The notes under the pieces are model-generated. The model worked only from the letters and a program-made list of their open reading frames with translations. It was not told where the DNA came from and searched no databases. 64,000 bases of DNA from Paraglaciecola marina (GTDB taxonomy: Bacteria; Pseudomonadota; Gammaproteobacteria; Enterobacterales; Alteromonadaceae), in NCBI RefSeq assembly GCF_004360155.1, contig NZ_ML178721.1, positions 209,439 to 273,438 of the forward strand. The letters run 5' to 3'. Position 1 is the stretch's first letter; the number at the start of each line of letters is the position of its first letter. The translations under genes and the position numbers were made by a program. This document shows, piece by piece, positions 55,201 to 64,000 of this stretch.

Positions 55201-56284
55201 GATATTTGGTGGTGGCTACGACGAAGACCAAGACAGTAAAGCAGTACGAAGTGCTGATTCAGTTGGTAATTCTGTATTTATAGTCGATGCTGATAGCGGT
55301 GATTTGATTTGGTCAGCAGGCAAGCAAGACGCCGACTTAATCTTAGATGATATGCAGTATAGTATCCCTGCTAGAATTTCTGTTATTGATAGAAACAACG
55401 ATGGATTGGCTGATCATATGTATGTGGTCGATACTGGTGGACAGTTATTTAGACTGGATATTATGAACGGTGAGTCGGTAAGTGATTTAGTTAGTGGTAG
55501 CTTACTTGCAGACTTTGGTGGCGATACTGAAGAAGACAATAGGCGCTTCTACTATGGTCCTGATGTAGCTGAAATTAATATTAGCTCAGATTTATATTAC
55601 GCGGTTACCCTGGGGTCTGGTTACCGAGCTCACCCATTAGATGATGTTATTAATGACCATTTTTACATGGTAAAAGATACAGGGATTTTTAATTTTGATG
55701 AAGATGGATATTATACTTATCCAAATGCAGCTTTTGGATTAAGTGATTTATATGATGCAACAGATCACTTGCTTACCTCCTCAGACTCAGCAGCACAGCA
55801 ATTGGCTACAGATGAGTTTTCGGAATTAGATGGTTGGTATATACGATTAGACACGGGTGGAGAGAAGGTATTAGCGTCTCCATTGATACTCGATTACCAA
55901 GTAATCTTTACAACTTATTTACCCGCTACCGCTAGTGAAAGTTCATGTGCACCACCAACAGGTAACAGCAGAGCATATTTAGTTGAGCTCATTAATGGTA
56001 ACGCAGTAGTCGACCTCAATGATGATATGTATACAGAACATGAAGATAGGTATGCACTGCTGAAGCAAACAGGTATCGCTCCAGAAACAAAAATTTTAAT
56101 AGAAGATATTATAAACCCCGTTATTTGTTTAGGTACTGAGTGTGCATCCACTGTGATTGAGCTAGACGAAGATGGTAATCAAGTTGAGTGTGGTTCAGAT
56201 TTCGAGTGCCTTGCAGAAAATATATATAGCAACTTTGAAAGAGTGCAACAAAGTAGCTGGAAAACAGAGACAGAAAGAGAGTGA
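52208..56284 (+). CDS. pilY1: PilY1 type IV pilus tip-associated protein
   Basis: A 1358-residue secreted protein. Start ATG 52208 (GGA 7 bp upstream) opens a signal peptide ending near TLA|DD. Numbering from GTG 52196: a von Willebrand A domain begins with FIMDTSGSM near 52, the MIDAS metal site. It is interrupted by two tandem beta-sandwich-like segments (about 118-285 and 300-475), each opening with an IPTGATITNAY-type stretch. It resumes with HIVLLSDGVANY. The C-terminal beta-propeller has MGDPIHSQPVIV (~860) and a calcium-loop motif DRNNDGLAD near 1065. PilY1 modulates retraction, adhesion and surface sensing (family knowledge). Confidence 0.93.
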   Translation: MTFNKIFRVVLLTCSLCSFITLADDLEIYLGTAGSEVTYDPNVLFIMDTSGSMTGKDGTTETRMLRVQNALKETLNSVTNINAGLMRFSDYGGPVLYPVRPIDDPVSPEIITSIIQGTDDAYELSSYVDTSNDTLKMSEGLNKVTLGLRFQALNIPTGATITNAYIRFNSENFDSSATNLTFSGELTGDSTTFTAANNDISNRTKTSSSVLWENDNDWPVSGETTSSPDLSSVIQEIVNQSDWCGGNSLNIIVEGEGLTSSSARLSTAFEEGNGLGPQLVVIYDDDTATGCVKGSLSYQVASQDNNAEERNDGYESTGTELTFKSSSNAYAAVRFNNVALPQGATISNAYLEFTAYQTSSSTTASFNISGADEDDPSSFQSYSRYLLKNKSKTAPVAWTNISKWTKNYSYQSPSVASIVETIVSRSGWESGNDMVFIFSDFVGTRGGYTYNGKPSGTVRLIIEYEGTATPGSTSTVREYLISQVDSLAASGFTPIVDTLYEAASYYGGLDVYYGLTRGQSSVSTTVRKNTRVSHRLSYIGSDSVLPNGCSEDNLSSSDCVNEYIPSGAKYISPVVDKVCQTNNHIVLLSDGVANYNHSVGEIESLLGQSCSGSGGEECGVDLVKNIGDGDDSKIETRVFTHTIGFAASNTANDFLSDLALYGNGDFYTADNTEDLVTVFQSILKTVKDVNATFVSPGVAVNQLNRLTHNDELYFALFKPAEGSLWPGNVKRYRLDGSDILDKNGLNAVDSVTGFFNDSAHSYWSVLEDGNDVREGGTAAQMDLPRNVYTFEDTGTIVKTTNVLDEDNSDITIDDLAVATTADPEETREVLLKWARGVDVKDDDNDGSATDARLSMGDPIHSQPVIVNYSTTESAVLVATNHGFLHSFDPDTGEENFAVIPKELLINLYDLYQDSSTFSHIYGLDGDMVLRTEGSNIYLYVGMRRGGDNYYAFDITNKTSPKLLFKIDGGVGDFANLGQTWSKPTVTQIKVGSATKNVLIFGGGYDEDQDSKAVRSADSVGNSVFIVDADSGDLIWSAGKQDADLILDDMQYSIPARISVIDRNNDGLADHMYVVDTGGQLFRLDIMNGESVSDLVSGSLLADFGGDTEEDNRRFYYGPDVAEINISSDLYYAVTLGSGYRAHPLDDVINDHFYMVKDTGIFNFDEDGYYTYPNAAFGLSDLYDATDHLLTSSDSAAQQLATDEFSELDGWYIRLDTGGEKVLASPLILDYQVIFTTYLPATASESSCAPPTGNSRAYLVELINGNAVVDLNDDMYTEHEDRYALLKQTGIAPETKILIEDIINPVICLGTECASTVIELDEDGNQVECGSDFECLAENIYSNFERVQQSSWKTETERE

Positions 56285-56763
56285 TTAATAAAATGAGATT
56301 AAATAATAAACAAAAATACAAAGGTTTTACCCTAGTAGAGCTGATGATTACAGTCGCAATTGTTGGGATCATTACAGCCATTGCATTTCCAAGTTATCAA
56401 GGCTTTATAAAAAGCACCAACCGAGGTGCAGCACAAGCTGATTTAATGAGTTTAGCATCAGCTCTTGAAAGGCATAAAGCAGCAGCATTTACCTACAAAG
56501 CGGCGGCAGAGTCATCTGCTGATACAGGCAAGCCAGAGATTTTTCATCAACATTCACCATCTAATGAACCCTACGATGACCGTCAGTATGACTTATATAT
56601 CAGTGAAGCAAGTGGCAGTGCATATGTTATTGAAGCTCGACCTGTTACAGGTAGCCTTCAGGCTTCAGATGGCAAGCTTGCCTTTTATAGTGATGGCAGG
56701 AGAGCGTGGGACGAAAACAACAATGGTAGTATTGGTAGCGATGAATATTGTTGGAATTGCTAA
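56281..56763 (+). CDS. pilE: PilE minor pilin (set B)
   Basis: A 160-residue prepilin; GTG 56281 overlaps the pilY1 stop (GTGA) and ATG 56293 is an equally likely start. The leader ends KYKG before FTLVELMITVAIVGII (Glu5), and AFPSYQGFIKSTNRGAAQADLMSLASALERH is the PilE-type helix. The C-terminal CWNC pair is unusually close, only two residues apart, instead of a long D-loop. Last gene of set B. Confidence 0.87.
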   Translation: MINKMRLNNKQKYKGFTLVELMITVAIVGIITAIAFPSYQGFIKSTNRGAAQADLMSLASALERHKAAAFTYKAAAESSADTGKPEIFHQHSPSNEPYDDRQYDLYISEASGSAYVIEARPVTGSLQASDGKLAFYSDGRRAWDENNNGSIGSDEYCWNC

Positions 56764-56782
56764 CTTACAAAAGTACTAAATT

Positions 56783-56977
56783 TTAGCTGTGGATAGCTTT
56801 AACGCGACCCACAGCGCCATCTTCTAGTTTAACTTTTATTCCATGGGGGTGTTGTGGAGAATTTGTTAATATTCTTGCTACATAACCTTCTGTTAACTTG
56901 CCACTGCTTTGGTCTTGTTTCAATACAATAGATACCATTTCACCTATTTTTATATTTGCACGTTCATTACCTTCCAT
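56783..56977 (-). CDS. YwbE-family small protein
   Basis: A 64-residue protein of the YwbE (DUF2196) family: IKIGEMVSIVLKQDQSSGKL and GYVARILTNSPQHPHGIKVK are the two conserved halves, KOW-like in appearance. It starts 12 bp after nth on the same strand and is likely the last gene of the rsx-nth transcript. Function unknown. Confidence 0.82.
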   Translation of the reverse strand: MEGNERANIKIGEMVSIVLKQDQSSGKLTEGYVARILTNSPQHPHGIKVKLEDGAVGRVKAIHS

Positions 56978-56989
56978 TGATATACCCCT

Positions 56990-57628
56990 TTAATCGTCAC
57001 TTGTTTTATCTTTAAATTCACACAGGTCTTCTATGATACAACTGCCACAGCGCGGTTTACGAGCAACACAGGTATAGCGACCGTGAAGAATAAGCCAGTG
57101 GTGCACATCGACTTTGAATTCAGCTGGAACTACTTTTAGTAGCTTTTGTTCAACTAAATCAACATTTTTGCCCATAGCGAATTTAGTACGGTTAGATACT
57201 CTAAATATATGTGTATCTACCGCAATGGTAGGCCAGCCAAAAGCTGTGTTCAGAACGACATTAGCAGTTTTGCGTCCTACACCGGGTAGAGCCTCTAGGG
57301 CTTCTCGGCTCTCTGGCACTTCACCATTATGCAAGTCTACAAGCATTTGGCAGGTTTTCATGGTGTTCACTGCTTTGGTGTTAAATAAGCCAATAGTTTT
57401 TATATAGGACTTTAAGCCCTCTAGCCCGAGATCTAATATGGCTTGAGGAGTATTGGCAATCGGGTATAGCTTATCTGTTGCTTTATTTACCCCAACATCG
57501 GTAGCTTGTGCCGATAAAAGCACAGCTATAAGTAGTTCGAAAGGGGTGCTGAAATTGAGCTCTGTTGTAGGGTGAGGATTGGCATCTCGCAAGCGAGTTA
57601 ATATTTCTAGGCGTTTTTGTGTATTCAT
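56990..57628 (-). CDS. nth: Endonuclease III (DNA glycosylase/AP lyase)
   Basis: A 212-residue enzyme removing oxidised pyrimidines in base excision repair. LPGVGRKTANVVL holds the helix-hairpin-helix and catalytic K120; VDTHIFRV holds D138, both at the E. coli positions. The [4Fe-4S] loop is C-x6-C-x2-C-x5-C in the last 25 residues (CVARKPRCGSCIIEDLC). It follows rsxE by 29 bp, the usual rsx-nth order. Confidence 0.97.
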   Translation of the reverse strand: MNTQKRLEILTRLRDANPHPTTELNFSTPFELLIAVLLSAQATDVGVNKATDKLYPIANTPQAILDLGLEGLKSYIKTIGLFNTKAVNTMKTCQMLVDLHNGEVPESREALEALPGVGRKTANVVLNTAFGWPTIAVDTHIFRVSNRTKFAMGKNVDLVEQKLLKVVPAEFKVDVHHWLILHGRYTCVARKPRCGSCIIEDLCEFKDKTSDD

Positions 57629-57657
57629 GTTTTGGTCTTTATTTAGCTGCTTTTCTT

Positions 57658-58356
57658 CTAGCTTTCTGTAGTCACTCTAGCCCGTTCGACTACTTTTGAT
57701 TTTTTGTTAGCTGCAAAAATGTTTTCCATGTGATTATCGAGCACATTTTTTAAGGCGATCAACAACCCCATACCCAAGAATGCTCCTGGTGGCAAAATAG
57801 CCAATAAAAAAGGACTATCTGTTTCAAACACGGTAATTTTTAAGCTGGTGGCCCAATCACCTAAAAGTAGATTCGCCCCATCAAATAAAGTACCGTAACC
57901 CAATAGCTCACGAAACCCACCCAATAATATTAATACCAAAGTAAACCCCATCCCCATCATGAAACCGTCAAAAGCTGACTTTCCTATGGTATTTTTAGAA
58001 GCATAGGCCTCCGCTCGGCCAATAATGGCGCAGTTTGTCACGATAAGTGGGATAAATATGCCTAAAGCTTGATATAACTTAAAGGTGTATGCGTTCATTA
58101 AGAGTTGCACTATGGTTACAAATGCAGCAATGATCATCACAAAAATAGGGATTCGAATTTCGCTTGGGACCCAGTTTCGTATAATGGATACACAAGTATT
58201 TGAGCCAATTAACACTAAGGTTGTTGCTAGGCCCAAACCCAATCCGTTGGTTAGCGTAGCTGTAACCGCTAGTAATGGACATAGGCCAAGTAATTGCACC
58301 AAGGCTGGGTTGTTTTTCCAAAGACCTTGCCAAGTTAACTCTTTAAGCTCATTCAT
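57658..58356 (-). CDS. rsxE: Rnf/Rsx electron transport complex subunit E
   Basis: A 232-residue inner-membrane subunit with six transmembrane segments ([17 protein letters not shown], then [17 protein letters not shown]). The C-in-TNC motif is part of the redox path of Rnf complexes. Start: ATG 58356 ([15 protein letters not shown]), overlapping rsxG by 8 bp; a longer frame to 58401 is inside rsxG. The complex couples NADH-ferredoxin electron transfer to ion movement and in E. coli reduces SoxR (family knowledge). Confidence 0.95.
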   Translation of the reverse strand: MNELKELTWQGLWKNNPALVQLLGLCPLLAVTATLTNGLGLGLATTLVLIGSNTCVSIIRNWVPSEIRIPIFVMIIAAFVTIVQLLMNAYTFKLYQALGIFIPLIVTNCAIIGRAEAYASKNTIGKSAFDGFMMGMGFTLVLILLGGFRELLGYGTLFDGANLLLGDWATSLKITVFETDSPFLLAILPPGAFLGMGLLIALKNVLDNHMENIFAANKKSKVVERARVTTES

Positions 58357-59083
58357 CGTTAGAAACCTTTTGACTGGCTTGCTGGGTAATTGAGCAGCCA
58401 TTTACCTCGCTTGAAATATCTACTTGATTAGCGAGGTAATATTCGATGCTCTTTTTAACTGCATTAACAACTGCTCTTGGGGAGATAGTCGCTCCTGTAA
58501 ATTGATCGAATTGACCACCATCTTTTTTAACAGCCCAATTTGACAGTAAGGCGTCTGAATAGATTTTGTCATTAAAAGATAATACCCAGTCATTTATTCG
58601 TAAATCTATTTTATCACCTAAACCAGGGGTTTCTTTGTGTTTGATTACGCGAACGCCAGTTACCATAGCTTCACCTGGGACTGATGCTGTTTTTACGCCG
58701 ACCAATAACTCTATTTTTCCGCTATATCCATCAGGTGCAGTAGTCTCAATGGCTACTGCGGTAGGCTCACCTTTTAATGTTGCTCGATAAATGTGCTTTG
58801 GTAACTTATCACCGAGTAAAGGCGCTGAATTTACAATAACGCAATCAAACTGAATTTGGTTATCATATGAGCTTTTGTCTATTACTGCATTTAACGTATC
58901 TAATAATTTCTTTTGTTTTTGAGCCGCTATTTGTTCTACTGTTCCAAAATAAGTAATTGATATTAATGCCGTGGTGACAAGGGCGAAGACGGCTAAAATA
59001 ATGCCATTTTTCCCCATAGAATCCTTGATAGTCGTGGGTGTTTCTGGCTGTTGCTCTACTTGCTCGCTTTCATGCTCACTCAT
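58349..59083 (-). CDS. rsxG: Rnf/Rsx electron transport complex subunit G
   Basis: A 244-residue protein with one N-terminal transmembrane helix (about 27-47) and a periplasmic FMN-binding domain. [11 protein letters not shown] near 203-213 is the S/T-GAT-x-x-S/T motif whose Thr carries a covalently bound [20 protein letters not shown] is the conserved companion segment. It is longer than E. coli RsxG by some N-terminal residues ([12 protein letters not shown]). Overlaps both neighbours by 8 bp. Confidence 0.95.
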   Translation of the reverse strand: MSEHESEQVEQQPETPTTIKDSMGKNGIILAVFALVTTALISITYFGTVEQIAAQKQKKLLDTLNAVIDKSSYDNQIQFDCVIVNSAPLLGDKLPKHIYRATLKGEPTAVAIETTAPDGYSGKIELLVGVKTASVPGEAMVTGVRVIKHKETPGLGDKIDLRINDWVLSFNDKIYSDALLSNWAVKKDGGQFDQFTGATISPRAVVNAVKKSIEYYLANQVDISSEVNGCSITQQASQKVSNDE

Positions 59084-60170
59084 CGTTTATTCCCCGTTTG
59101 TTCGTCTTAATAGGGCTGTGACCATAGGTACGAGGTCGGGTGTAATAGTCAATAAGTGGCACAGCCATATTCATTATTAATACGGCAAAAGCGACAGCAT
59201 CTGGGTAACCGCCCCAAGTGCGAATAACGTAAACCCAAAAGCCAATTGCGGCCCCAAATACCAATCTACCTTTATTGGTAGTGCAGGCTGATACCGGGTC
59301 TGTGGCAATAAAAAACGCACCTATAATGATGCTGCCATTTAATAGATGGAATATACCTGAGGGGTAAACATCAGAGTCAGCTATAGACATAATAATTGCG
59401 CAAACTACAGTAGTGGTCAGCATTCCTACAGGGATGTGCCAGTTGATGACTTTTTGCTTGATAAGATATAAACCGCCTAATAAATACCCTAGACTTATCC
59501 AGCTAGACGCCACACCTATGCCGGGTACTAAGCTATCAAAAATTGGTAACTCTATACTTTCTGAGTAGGTTAGGTTCTGTGCTATGGCTGTTTTTGCTGT
59601 ATCTAATGGCGTTGCCATGGTGACACCATCATAATCAGTTTTTAATTGCGCAATGCTAAAACCATCCACACTAAAGCCAGTAAAAATAACATACAAGGCA
59701 TCATTAAAGTTATGACTGTATTGTGCCAACCCTGCAGGTGGAAGCCACTGAGTCATTTGTACAGGAAACGAAATAAGCAACATTACGTAGCCAGCCATCG
59801 CGGGATTAAATACATTAAACCCTAGGCCTCCATATAGCTGTTTTACTATGGCGATAGCAAAAAAACTGCCTAAAACTACTATCCACCAAGGTGCAAAAGG
59901 GGGGATACTAATCGCCAACAGCACGGCTGTTAATATTGCACTGTAGTCTTTAATTGCACTTTCAAAATCTTTCTTACGTAACTCCAAAATGGCTGCTTCT
60001 GTCACCACTACTGTAATAATGGCTAACATTACTTGAACTAGCGTGCCCCATCCAAAGAACCACGTTTGTAATAATACTCCGGGTAACAAGGCTAAGATAA
60101 CCATTCGCATTACCTGCCCGGTGTTTCTGCGGACATGTTGGTGCGGAGAGCTGGCTAATTTAAAATTCAT
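59076..60170 (-). CDS. rsxD: Rnf/Rsx electron transport complex subunit D
   Basis: A 364-residue membrane subunit (about ten transmembrane segments) of the NQR2/RnfD family. [12 protein letters not shown] near 184-195 contains the threonine that covalently binds [20 protein letters not shown] and [21 protein letters not shown] are diagnostic. Start ATGA-overlaps the rsxC stop. Together with RsxG it forms the flavin part of the electron path. Confidence 0.96.
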   Translation of the reverse strand: MNFKLASSPHQHVRRNTGQVMRMVILALLPGVLLQTWFFGWGTLVQVMLAIITVVVTEAAILELRKKDFESAIKDYSAILTAVLLAISIPPFAPWWIVVLGSFFAIAIVKQLYGGLGFNVFNPAMAGYVMLLISFPVQMTQWLPPAGLAQYSHNFNDALYVIFTGFSVDGFSIAQLKTDYDGVTMATPLDTAKTAIAQNLTYSESIELPIFDSLVPGIGVASSWISLGYLLGGLYLIKQKVINWHIPVGMLTTTVVCAIIMSIADSDVYPSGIFHLLNGSIIIGAFFIATDPVSACTTNKGRLVFGAAIGFWVYVIRTWGGYPDAVAFAVLIMNMAVPLIDYYTRPRTYGHSPIKTNKRGINDE

Positions 60171-62425
60171 GATTTATCGTCTTCTGTTTTCTGTGAAGCA
60201 TCTTTTGCGGCCTTTTTTGCTTTTGCTTTTGCCACAGCTGCTGCAATTCTTTGCTTTTTCTGATCTAGCCCTTGTGACTCTTTATTGTCTTTATCTAGGG
60301 ACTGAAGCGTATCTTGTTTAGTCGTTACGTCATCCGCTATTACTTGGTCTGAATTGGCGGCAAGTTTTTTAGCTTTGGCTTTAGCCACAGCGGCGGCTAC
60401 ACGCTGTTTTTTCAGTGCTAAATTTTCAGCTTGGATATCGTCTGATTGTGTCTCTTTAGTATTTTTTTCTACAGCACTATTAGCGTTATCAGGGTACCCA
60501 ATGCTATTTTCGGCTTCTTTTTCTTCTCGTTGTTGAGCTAGCTTTTTAGCTTTTGCTTTAGCGATAGCTGCGGCTACCTTGGCTTTTTTATCTATTGCCG
60601 GTTTGTCTTTATTGTCTAACGTGTCGGCTACGTCTGCATCTTGAAGCATTACTTTAGAATCAGCTGAATCGGTATCACTGATTTCAGTGGGCTCTAAATT
60701 AGCTGTTTTTGACTCAGTTTGCTGTAGCGCTTTTTGTGCCGCTTCTTTTTTAGCCTTGGCTCTGGCAATGGCTGCTTGGACTCTTTCGTTAGAACTAGCT
60801 TTGGTGCCACTATTCTCGTTAGCTTTGTGGGGGGCTATAGACTCATCAGCATTACTCATACCCTTAGCTGTAGCTTCTTTTTTGGCTTTGGCTCTTGCTA
60901 AAGCAGCTGCAATTTTATCTTTTGCAGTATTACCACTATCAGACATTGCTTGTTTTCGGGCTTCTGCCGCTAAGCGATGTTTTTCATCTCTCGCTTCTTG
61001 TTCTGCTATTAATCTGGCTGCTCGTTTTTCAAAGCGCTCTCTTGCTTTGTCTGCTTTGACTTTTTCGTCTTGTTCTAACTTAATCTCAGATTTAGCTACT
61101 CGATAATAATGAACAAGAGGAATATCACTTGGGCAAACATAGGCACATGCACCACATTCAATACAATCAAATAAATTGTAATCTTGAGCTTTGTCTAATT
61201 CTTTTCCTTTAGCATGCCAAAATAACTGTTGTGGGAGTAAATTAGCAGGACACACATCAGCGCAAGCGCCACATCTTATACAGGCTTGCTCTTTTCGTGT
61301 TTGGCTTTCTTTGGCGTCGGGTAACAGAATACAGTTTGTGGTTTTAACTACAGGTACACTTTCATCCGTGATGCTAAAACCCATCATAGGACCACCCATG
61401 ATGGCTTGGGGTTGTTTTTGAGCTTTACTATTGTAATTTGCTTCATTAAATAAATGTGAAACAGGGGTGCCAATCGGGGCCCAAAAGTTTCCAGGTGTTT
61501 CGACTGCTCCACCAGTTACCGTTACAACTCTTTGCACTAAGGGCTTTCCTGAAAATATCGCATCAGAAACCGCAAAACAAGTACCTACATTATGCATGAT
61601 AACGCCAACATCAATAGGTAAACCCTTAGCCGGTACTTCCCTGTTGGTTAATACTTGAATCAGTTGTTTCTCGCCACCTGCAGGATATTTTGTTGGAATA
61701 TCAACTACTTGGTAGTTGGAATTTTCCTTGCAGGCCACTTCCATGGCTTCTATCGCTTCGGGTTTATTTTTTTCAATAGCGATAACAACACACTTCGGAT
61801 TTAGCAAGTGACATAATACGTCTATACCCTGTCTAATCTGCCACGCATGTTCACGCATTAATCTATCATCTGACGTAATGTAAGGTTCACACTCAACGCC
61901 GTTAATAATTAAAAATTCTACCTGTTTTGTTGTGCCTATTTTGATATGGGTTGGAAATCCTGCTCCTCCCATGCCGCTGATCCCCGCATTACAGATAGCA
62001 CCTATTACGTCCATCTTGGACTGTTTTTGATAATCAACCATGGGAGTGAGGGGGAGCCATCTATCTTGTTGATCTGTTTCTATTTTAATAGTTAGTTCTG
62101 GTAAGCCAGAAGGATGGGCTGAAACATGCTCGCCTATCGATAGTATTTTTCCTGAGCTTGGGGCGTGTATTGGTACTGCAAAAGGGTTGCTACTTTGGGT
62201 AAGTGGCTCGCCTTTTAATACAGCTTGCCCCTCAGAAACAATCACCTGGCCTTCTACACCTATATGTTGTTTTACCGGTACATATAAATATTTTGATAAG
62301 GGTAACTGTGCAATTAGGTTTTGATTTGATAATGTTTTTTGCTCAGCAGGAAATACTCCACCGTGGAAATCCCACAGCTCGTTGTTCTCTAGCTTCTTAA
62401 CAATGTCATCAAAGTTATTGTCCAT
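60167..62425 (-). CDS. rsxC: Rnf/Rsx electron transport complex subunit C
   Basis: A 752-residue protein. The N-terminal part holds the NADH/FMN site ([38 protein letters not shown]) and two [4Fe-4S] sites, [12 protein letters not shown] and [12 protein letters not shown]. From about residue 455 the chain is charged and repetitive, with five copies of a [KR]-x-[AQ]-A-A-x-A-[KR]-A-K-A-K-K unit; E. coli RsxC has a similar tail. It entrains NADH to the complex. 9 bp after rsxB. Confidence 0.95.
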   Translation of the reverse strand: MDNNFDDIVKKLENNELWDFHGGVFPAEQKTLSNQNLIAQLPLSKYLYVPVKQHIGVEGQVIVSEGQAVLKGEPLTQSSNPFAVPIHAPSSGKILSIGEHVSAHPSGLPELTIKIETDQQDRWLPLTPMVDYQKQSKMDVIGAICNAGISGMGGAGFPTHIKIGTTKQVEFLIINGVECEPYITSDDRLMREHAWQIRQGIDVLCHLLNPKCVVIAIEKNKPEAIEAMEVACKENSNYQVVDIPTKYPAGGEKQLIQVLTNREVPAKGLPIDVGVIMHNVGTCFAVSDAIFSGKPLVQRVVTVTGGAVETPGNFWAPIGTPVSHLFNEANYNSKAQKQPQAIMGGPMMGFSITDESVPVVKTTNCILLPDAKESQTRKEQACIRCGACADVCPANLLPQQLFWHAKGKELDKAQDYNLFDCIECGACAYVCPSDIPLVHYYRVAKSEIKLEQDEKVKADKARERFEKRAARLIAEQEARDEKHRLAAEARKQAMSDSGNTAKDKIAAALARAKAKKEATAKGMSNADESIAPHKANENSGTKASSNERVQAAIARAKAKKEAAQKALQQTESKTANLEPTEISDTDSADSKVMLQDADVADTLDNKDKPAIDKKAKVAAAIAKAKAKKLAQQREEKEAENSIGYPDNANSAVEKNTKETQSDDIQAENLALKKQRVAAAVAKAKAKKLAANSDQVIADDVTTKQDTLQSLDKDNKESQGLDQKKQRIAAAVAKAKAKKAAKDASQKTEDDKS

Positions 62426-62433
62426 ACTTGTGC

Positions 62434-63003
62434 TTACTTCACCTGTTTAATGGGTATGCTTTTATCTATATCCCAGCGCCAACTCGCAGTGCTTTGCGGT
62501 ACGGGAACCATATCAATACAGTCAACAGGGCAGGGCGCCACACATAAATCGCAGCCAGTACACTCATCAGTTATGACTGTATGCATTTGTTTAGCAGCAC
62601 CTAAAATAGCATCCACAGGGCAAGCTTGAATACACTTAGTACACCCAATACATTCAGCCTCACGAATAAAGGCTACTTTTTTGACATCTTCTGTACCATG
62701 GGCCGCATCTAAGGATTTAGCTTCAACTCCCATCAAGTCAGCGAGCTTTTTTATAGTCGCTTCGCCACCTGGAGGGCATTTGTTAATGTCATCACCGTTT
62801 GCAATAGCTTCTGCATAGGGTTTACATCCTGGGTAACCACATTGCCCACATTGGGTTTGTGGTAGAATTTCATCTATTTGTTCAACTAAAGGGTCGCCTT
62901 GTACTTTGAATTTTACAGCGGCAAAGCCCAATACCAAACCAAATATTAGGGCTAAGACCCCAATGGCGCATAATGCGGTAAATATTGCGAAACTTAATGA
63001 CAT
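62434..63003 (-). CDS. rsxB: Rnf/Rsx electron transport complex subunit B
   Basis: A 189-residue ferredoxin-like subunit with an N-terminal membrane anchor (about residues 4-28). A first cluster site is CGQCGYPGC...C, typical of the RnfB family (4Fe-4S domain), followed by two bacterial ferredoxin sites [12 protein letters not shown] and [12 protein letters not shown]. Its ATG overlaps the rsxA stop by one base (TAATG). Confidence 0.96.
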   Translation of the reverse strand: MSLSFAIFTALCAIGVLALIFGLVLGFAAVKFKVQGDPLVEQIDEILPQTQCGQCGYPGCKPYAEAIANGDDINKCPPGGEATIKKLADLMGVEAKSLDAAHGTEDVKKVAFIREAECIGCTKCIQACPVDAILGAAKQMHTVITDECTGCDLCVAPCPVDCIDMVPVPQSTASWRWDIDKSIPIKQVK

Positions 63004-63584
63004 TAAAATTTCACCAAGCCAGTAAAGCCCATAAATGCTAATGACATTAAACCAGCTGTAACCATACCAATAGATGCGCCTTTAAAGGGTTTTGGAACGT
63101 CAGCTATCGCTAATCTTTCACGCATAGCTGAGAATAAAATGAGAACCAAAGAAAAACCTAATGCTGCACCAAAACCATAAATAATAGATTCTACAAAGTT
63201 GTGGTCGTGATTGATATTAAGTAAGGCTACGCCGAGCACCGCGCAATTTGTAGTTATTAAAGGCAAAAATATTCCAAGTAGACGATACAAGGTGGGACTA
63301 GTTTTATGAACTACCATTTCTGTAAATTGTACCACTACAGCAATAACAAGAATAAAACTTAAGGTGCGTAAATAACCCAAACCCAAGGGCAATAAAATAT
63401 AATGCTCGACTAAATAGCTAGATAAAGAGGCAAGGGTGAGAACAAATGTTGTCGCCATGGACATACCAATAGCCGTTTCTAGCTTTCCTGACACTCCCAT
63501 AAATGGGCATAAACCAAGAAACTGTACTAATACAAAGTTATTGACTAAAACGGTGCCGATTAAAAGTAGTAAAAATTCACTCAT
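63003..63584 (-). CDS. rsxA: Rnf/Rsx electron transport complex subunit A
   Basis: A 193-residue inner-membrane subunit with six transmembrane segments: [20 protein letters not shown] near the start and [18 protein letters not shown] around 109-126, with the TNC motif shared with RsxE (a paralogue). First gene of the rsxABCDGE-nth-ywbE operon. The 167 bp up to the tRNA gene hold its promoter; none was clear. Confidence 0.96.
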   Translation of the reverse strand: MSEFLLLLIGTVLVNNFVLVQFLGLCPFMGVSGKLETAIGMSMATTFVLTLASLSSYLVEHYILLPLGLGYLRTLSFILVIAVVVQFTEMVVHKTSPTLYRLLGIFLPLITTNCAVLGVALLNINHDHNFVESIIYGFGAALGFSLVLILFSAMRERLAIADVPKPFKGASIGMVTAGLMSLAFMGFTGLVKF

Positions 63585-63751
63585 CTTAAGTGGTATGTGC
63601 CTGAGGTTGTTATAGGGTACTCATTATCTTTATTTCAGAGCCTATTAACAACTTGATATTCAAATGTTTACTGGGAAAAGTTGAATAGTGGAAGAAAATC
63701 TTAAAATCATAAGAATAAAGAAGGTTGTGATTACATAATAGAAGCTTGAAT

Positions 63752-63828
63752 TGGCTCCCCCTCCCCGACTCGAACGGGGGACCTGCGGATTAACAGTCCG
63801 TCGCTCTAACCAGCTGAGCTAAGGGGGA
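63752..63828 (-). tRNA. tRNA-Asn (GTT)
   Basis: A 77-nt cloverleaf on the minus strand. The acceptor stem is TCCCCCT/AGGGGGA with discriminator G and encoded CCA. The anticodon loop is CTGTTAA, anticodon GTT; the T-loop GTTCGAGTC and D-loop AGCTCAGCTGGTTAGAGC are regular. Identical to the copy at 63880-63956. Confidence 0.97.
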
Positions 63829-63879
63829 ATTCAATTTGTGTTGAATATGAATTATCAAATTCATTGTCTGCAGCGATAT

Positions 63880-63956
63880 TGGCTCCCCCTCCCCGACTCG
63901 AACGGGGGACCTGCGGATTAACAGTCCGTCGCTCTAACCAGCTGAGCTAAGGGGGA
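63880..63956 (-). tRNA. tRNA-Asn (GTT), second identical copy
   Basis: Same 77 nt as the copy at 63752-63828, with encoded CCA. The spacer between the two is 51 bp, so they are probably one transcript cleaved into two tRNAs. Flanks differ. Confidence 0.97.
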
Positions 63957-64000
63957 ACATCTATCGTCACTTCAAAACAGAAGATTTAGTAAATCAAGCT

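Noticed and set aside
60354..61106. Long plus-strand open frames opposite rsxC (e.g. 60687-61106).
   Set aside because: They are shadows of the Ala/Lys-rich repeats of rsxC, with low-complexity Ala/Leu translation and no ribosome-binding site.
63752..63956. Duplicated tRNA as attL/attR of an integrated element.
   Set aside because: Only a 51-bp spacer lies between the copies and there is no integrase in the window.

Overview
The window reads as a chromosomal stretch of a marine gammaproteobacterium of the Alteromonadales type (Alteromonas/Paraglaciecola-like). This is inferred from conserved gammaproteobacterial blocks (queF-syd-csrB-yqcC-truC-yqcA, rpsT/murJ-ribF-ileS-lspA-fkpB-ispH, rsxABCDGE-nth), the DUF3192/DUF3301/DUF3549 families, and the general AT-richness. 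No phage, intact insertion sequence or CRISPR array was seen.

Region 1 (1-25.2 kb) is an AT-rich surface-polysaccharide island. It holds five sulfotransferase genes (one cut by the window edge) plus the decayed tail of a sixth, about ten glycosyltransferases (two GT61, GT25, GT10-like, several GT2, a GT2-GT4 fusion, a PF13704 type), a left-handed beta-helix acyltransferase, a pyruvyltransferase-family protein and a secreted polysaccharide lyase. Many genes start with TTG or GTG and strands switch several times. Together they suggest a sulfated, possibly pyruvylated and acylated polysaccharide. No Wzx/Wzy/Wza/Wzc-type export gene is in the window. The island ends at ugd and galU, which make UDP-glucuronate and UDP-glucose, and a strong bidirectional terminator.

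Region 2 (27.5-38.5 kb) is housekeeping: comEA, an HDOD-like protein, two DUF3192 proteins, ppnN, queF, syd, a KfrA-like small protein, a GNAT acetyltransferase, DUF3301, DUF3549, yqcC, truC and the flavodoxin yqcA. In the 635-bp gap between the acetyltransferase and DUF3301 lies a CsrB-type regulatory RNA: about 19 AGGA motifs in roughly 400 nt, many in hairpin loops, ending in a Rho-independent terminator. Three 22-bp-spaced GacA/UvrY-like boxes precede it. Enterobacterial csrB occupies the same syd/yqcC interval.

Region 3 (38.5-46.6 kb) has rpsT (TTG start, near-consensus promoter) diverging from murJ, then ribF-ileS-lspA-fkpB-ispH.

Region 4 (46.6-56.8 kb) is a type IV pilus minor-pilin region. 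It has a reverse-strand PilE-like pilin, a first set (fimT, pilW-, pilX- and pilV-like) and a second set (pilV, pilW, pilX, pilY1, pilE). PilY1 carries two extra tandem beta-sandwich-like segments inside its von Willebrand A domain.

Region 5 (56.8-64 kb) is, on the minus strand, rsxA-B-C-D-G-E, nth and a YwbE-family gene, preceded by two identical tRNA-Asn(GTT) genes.
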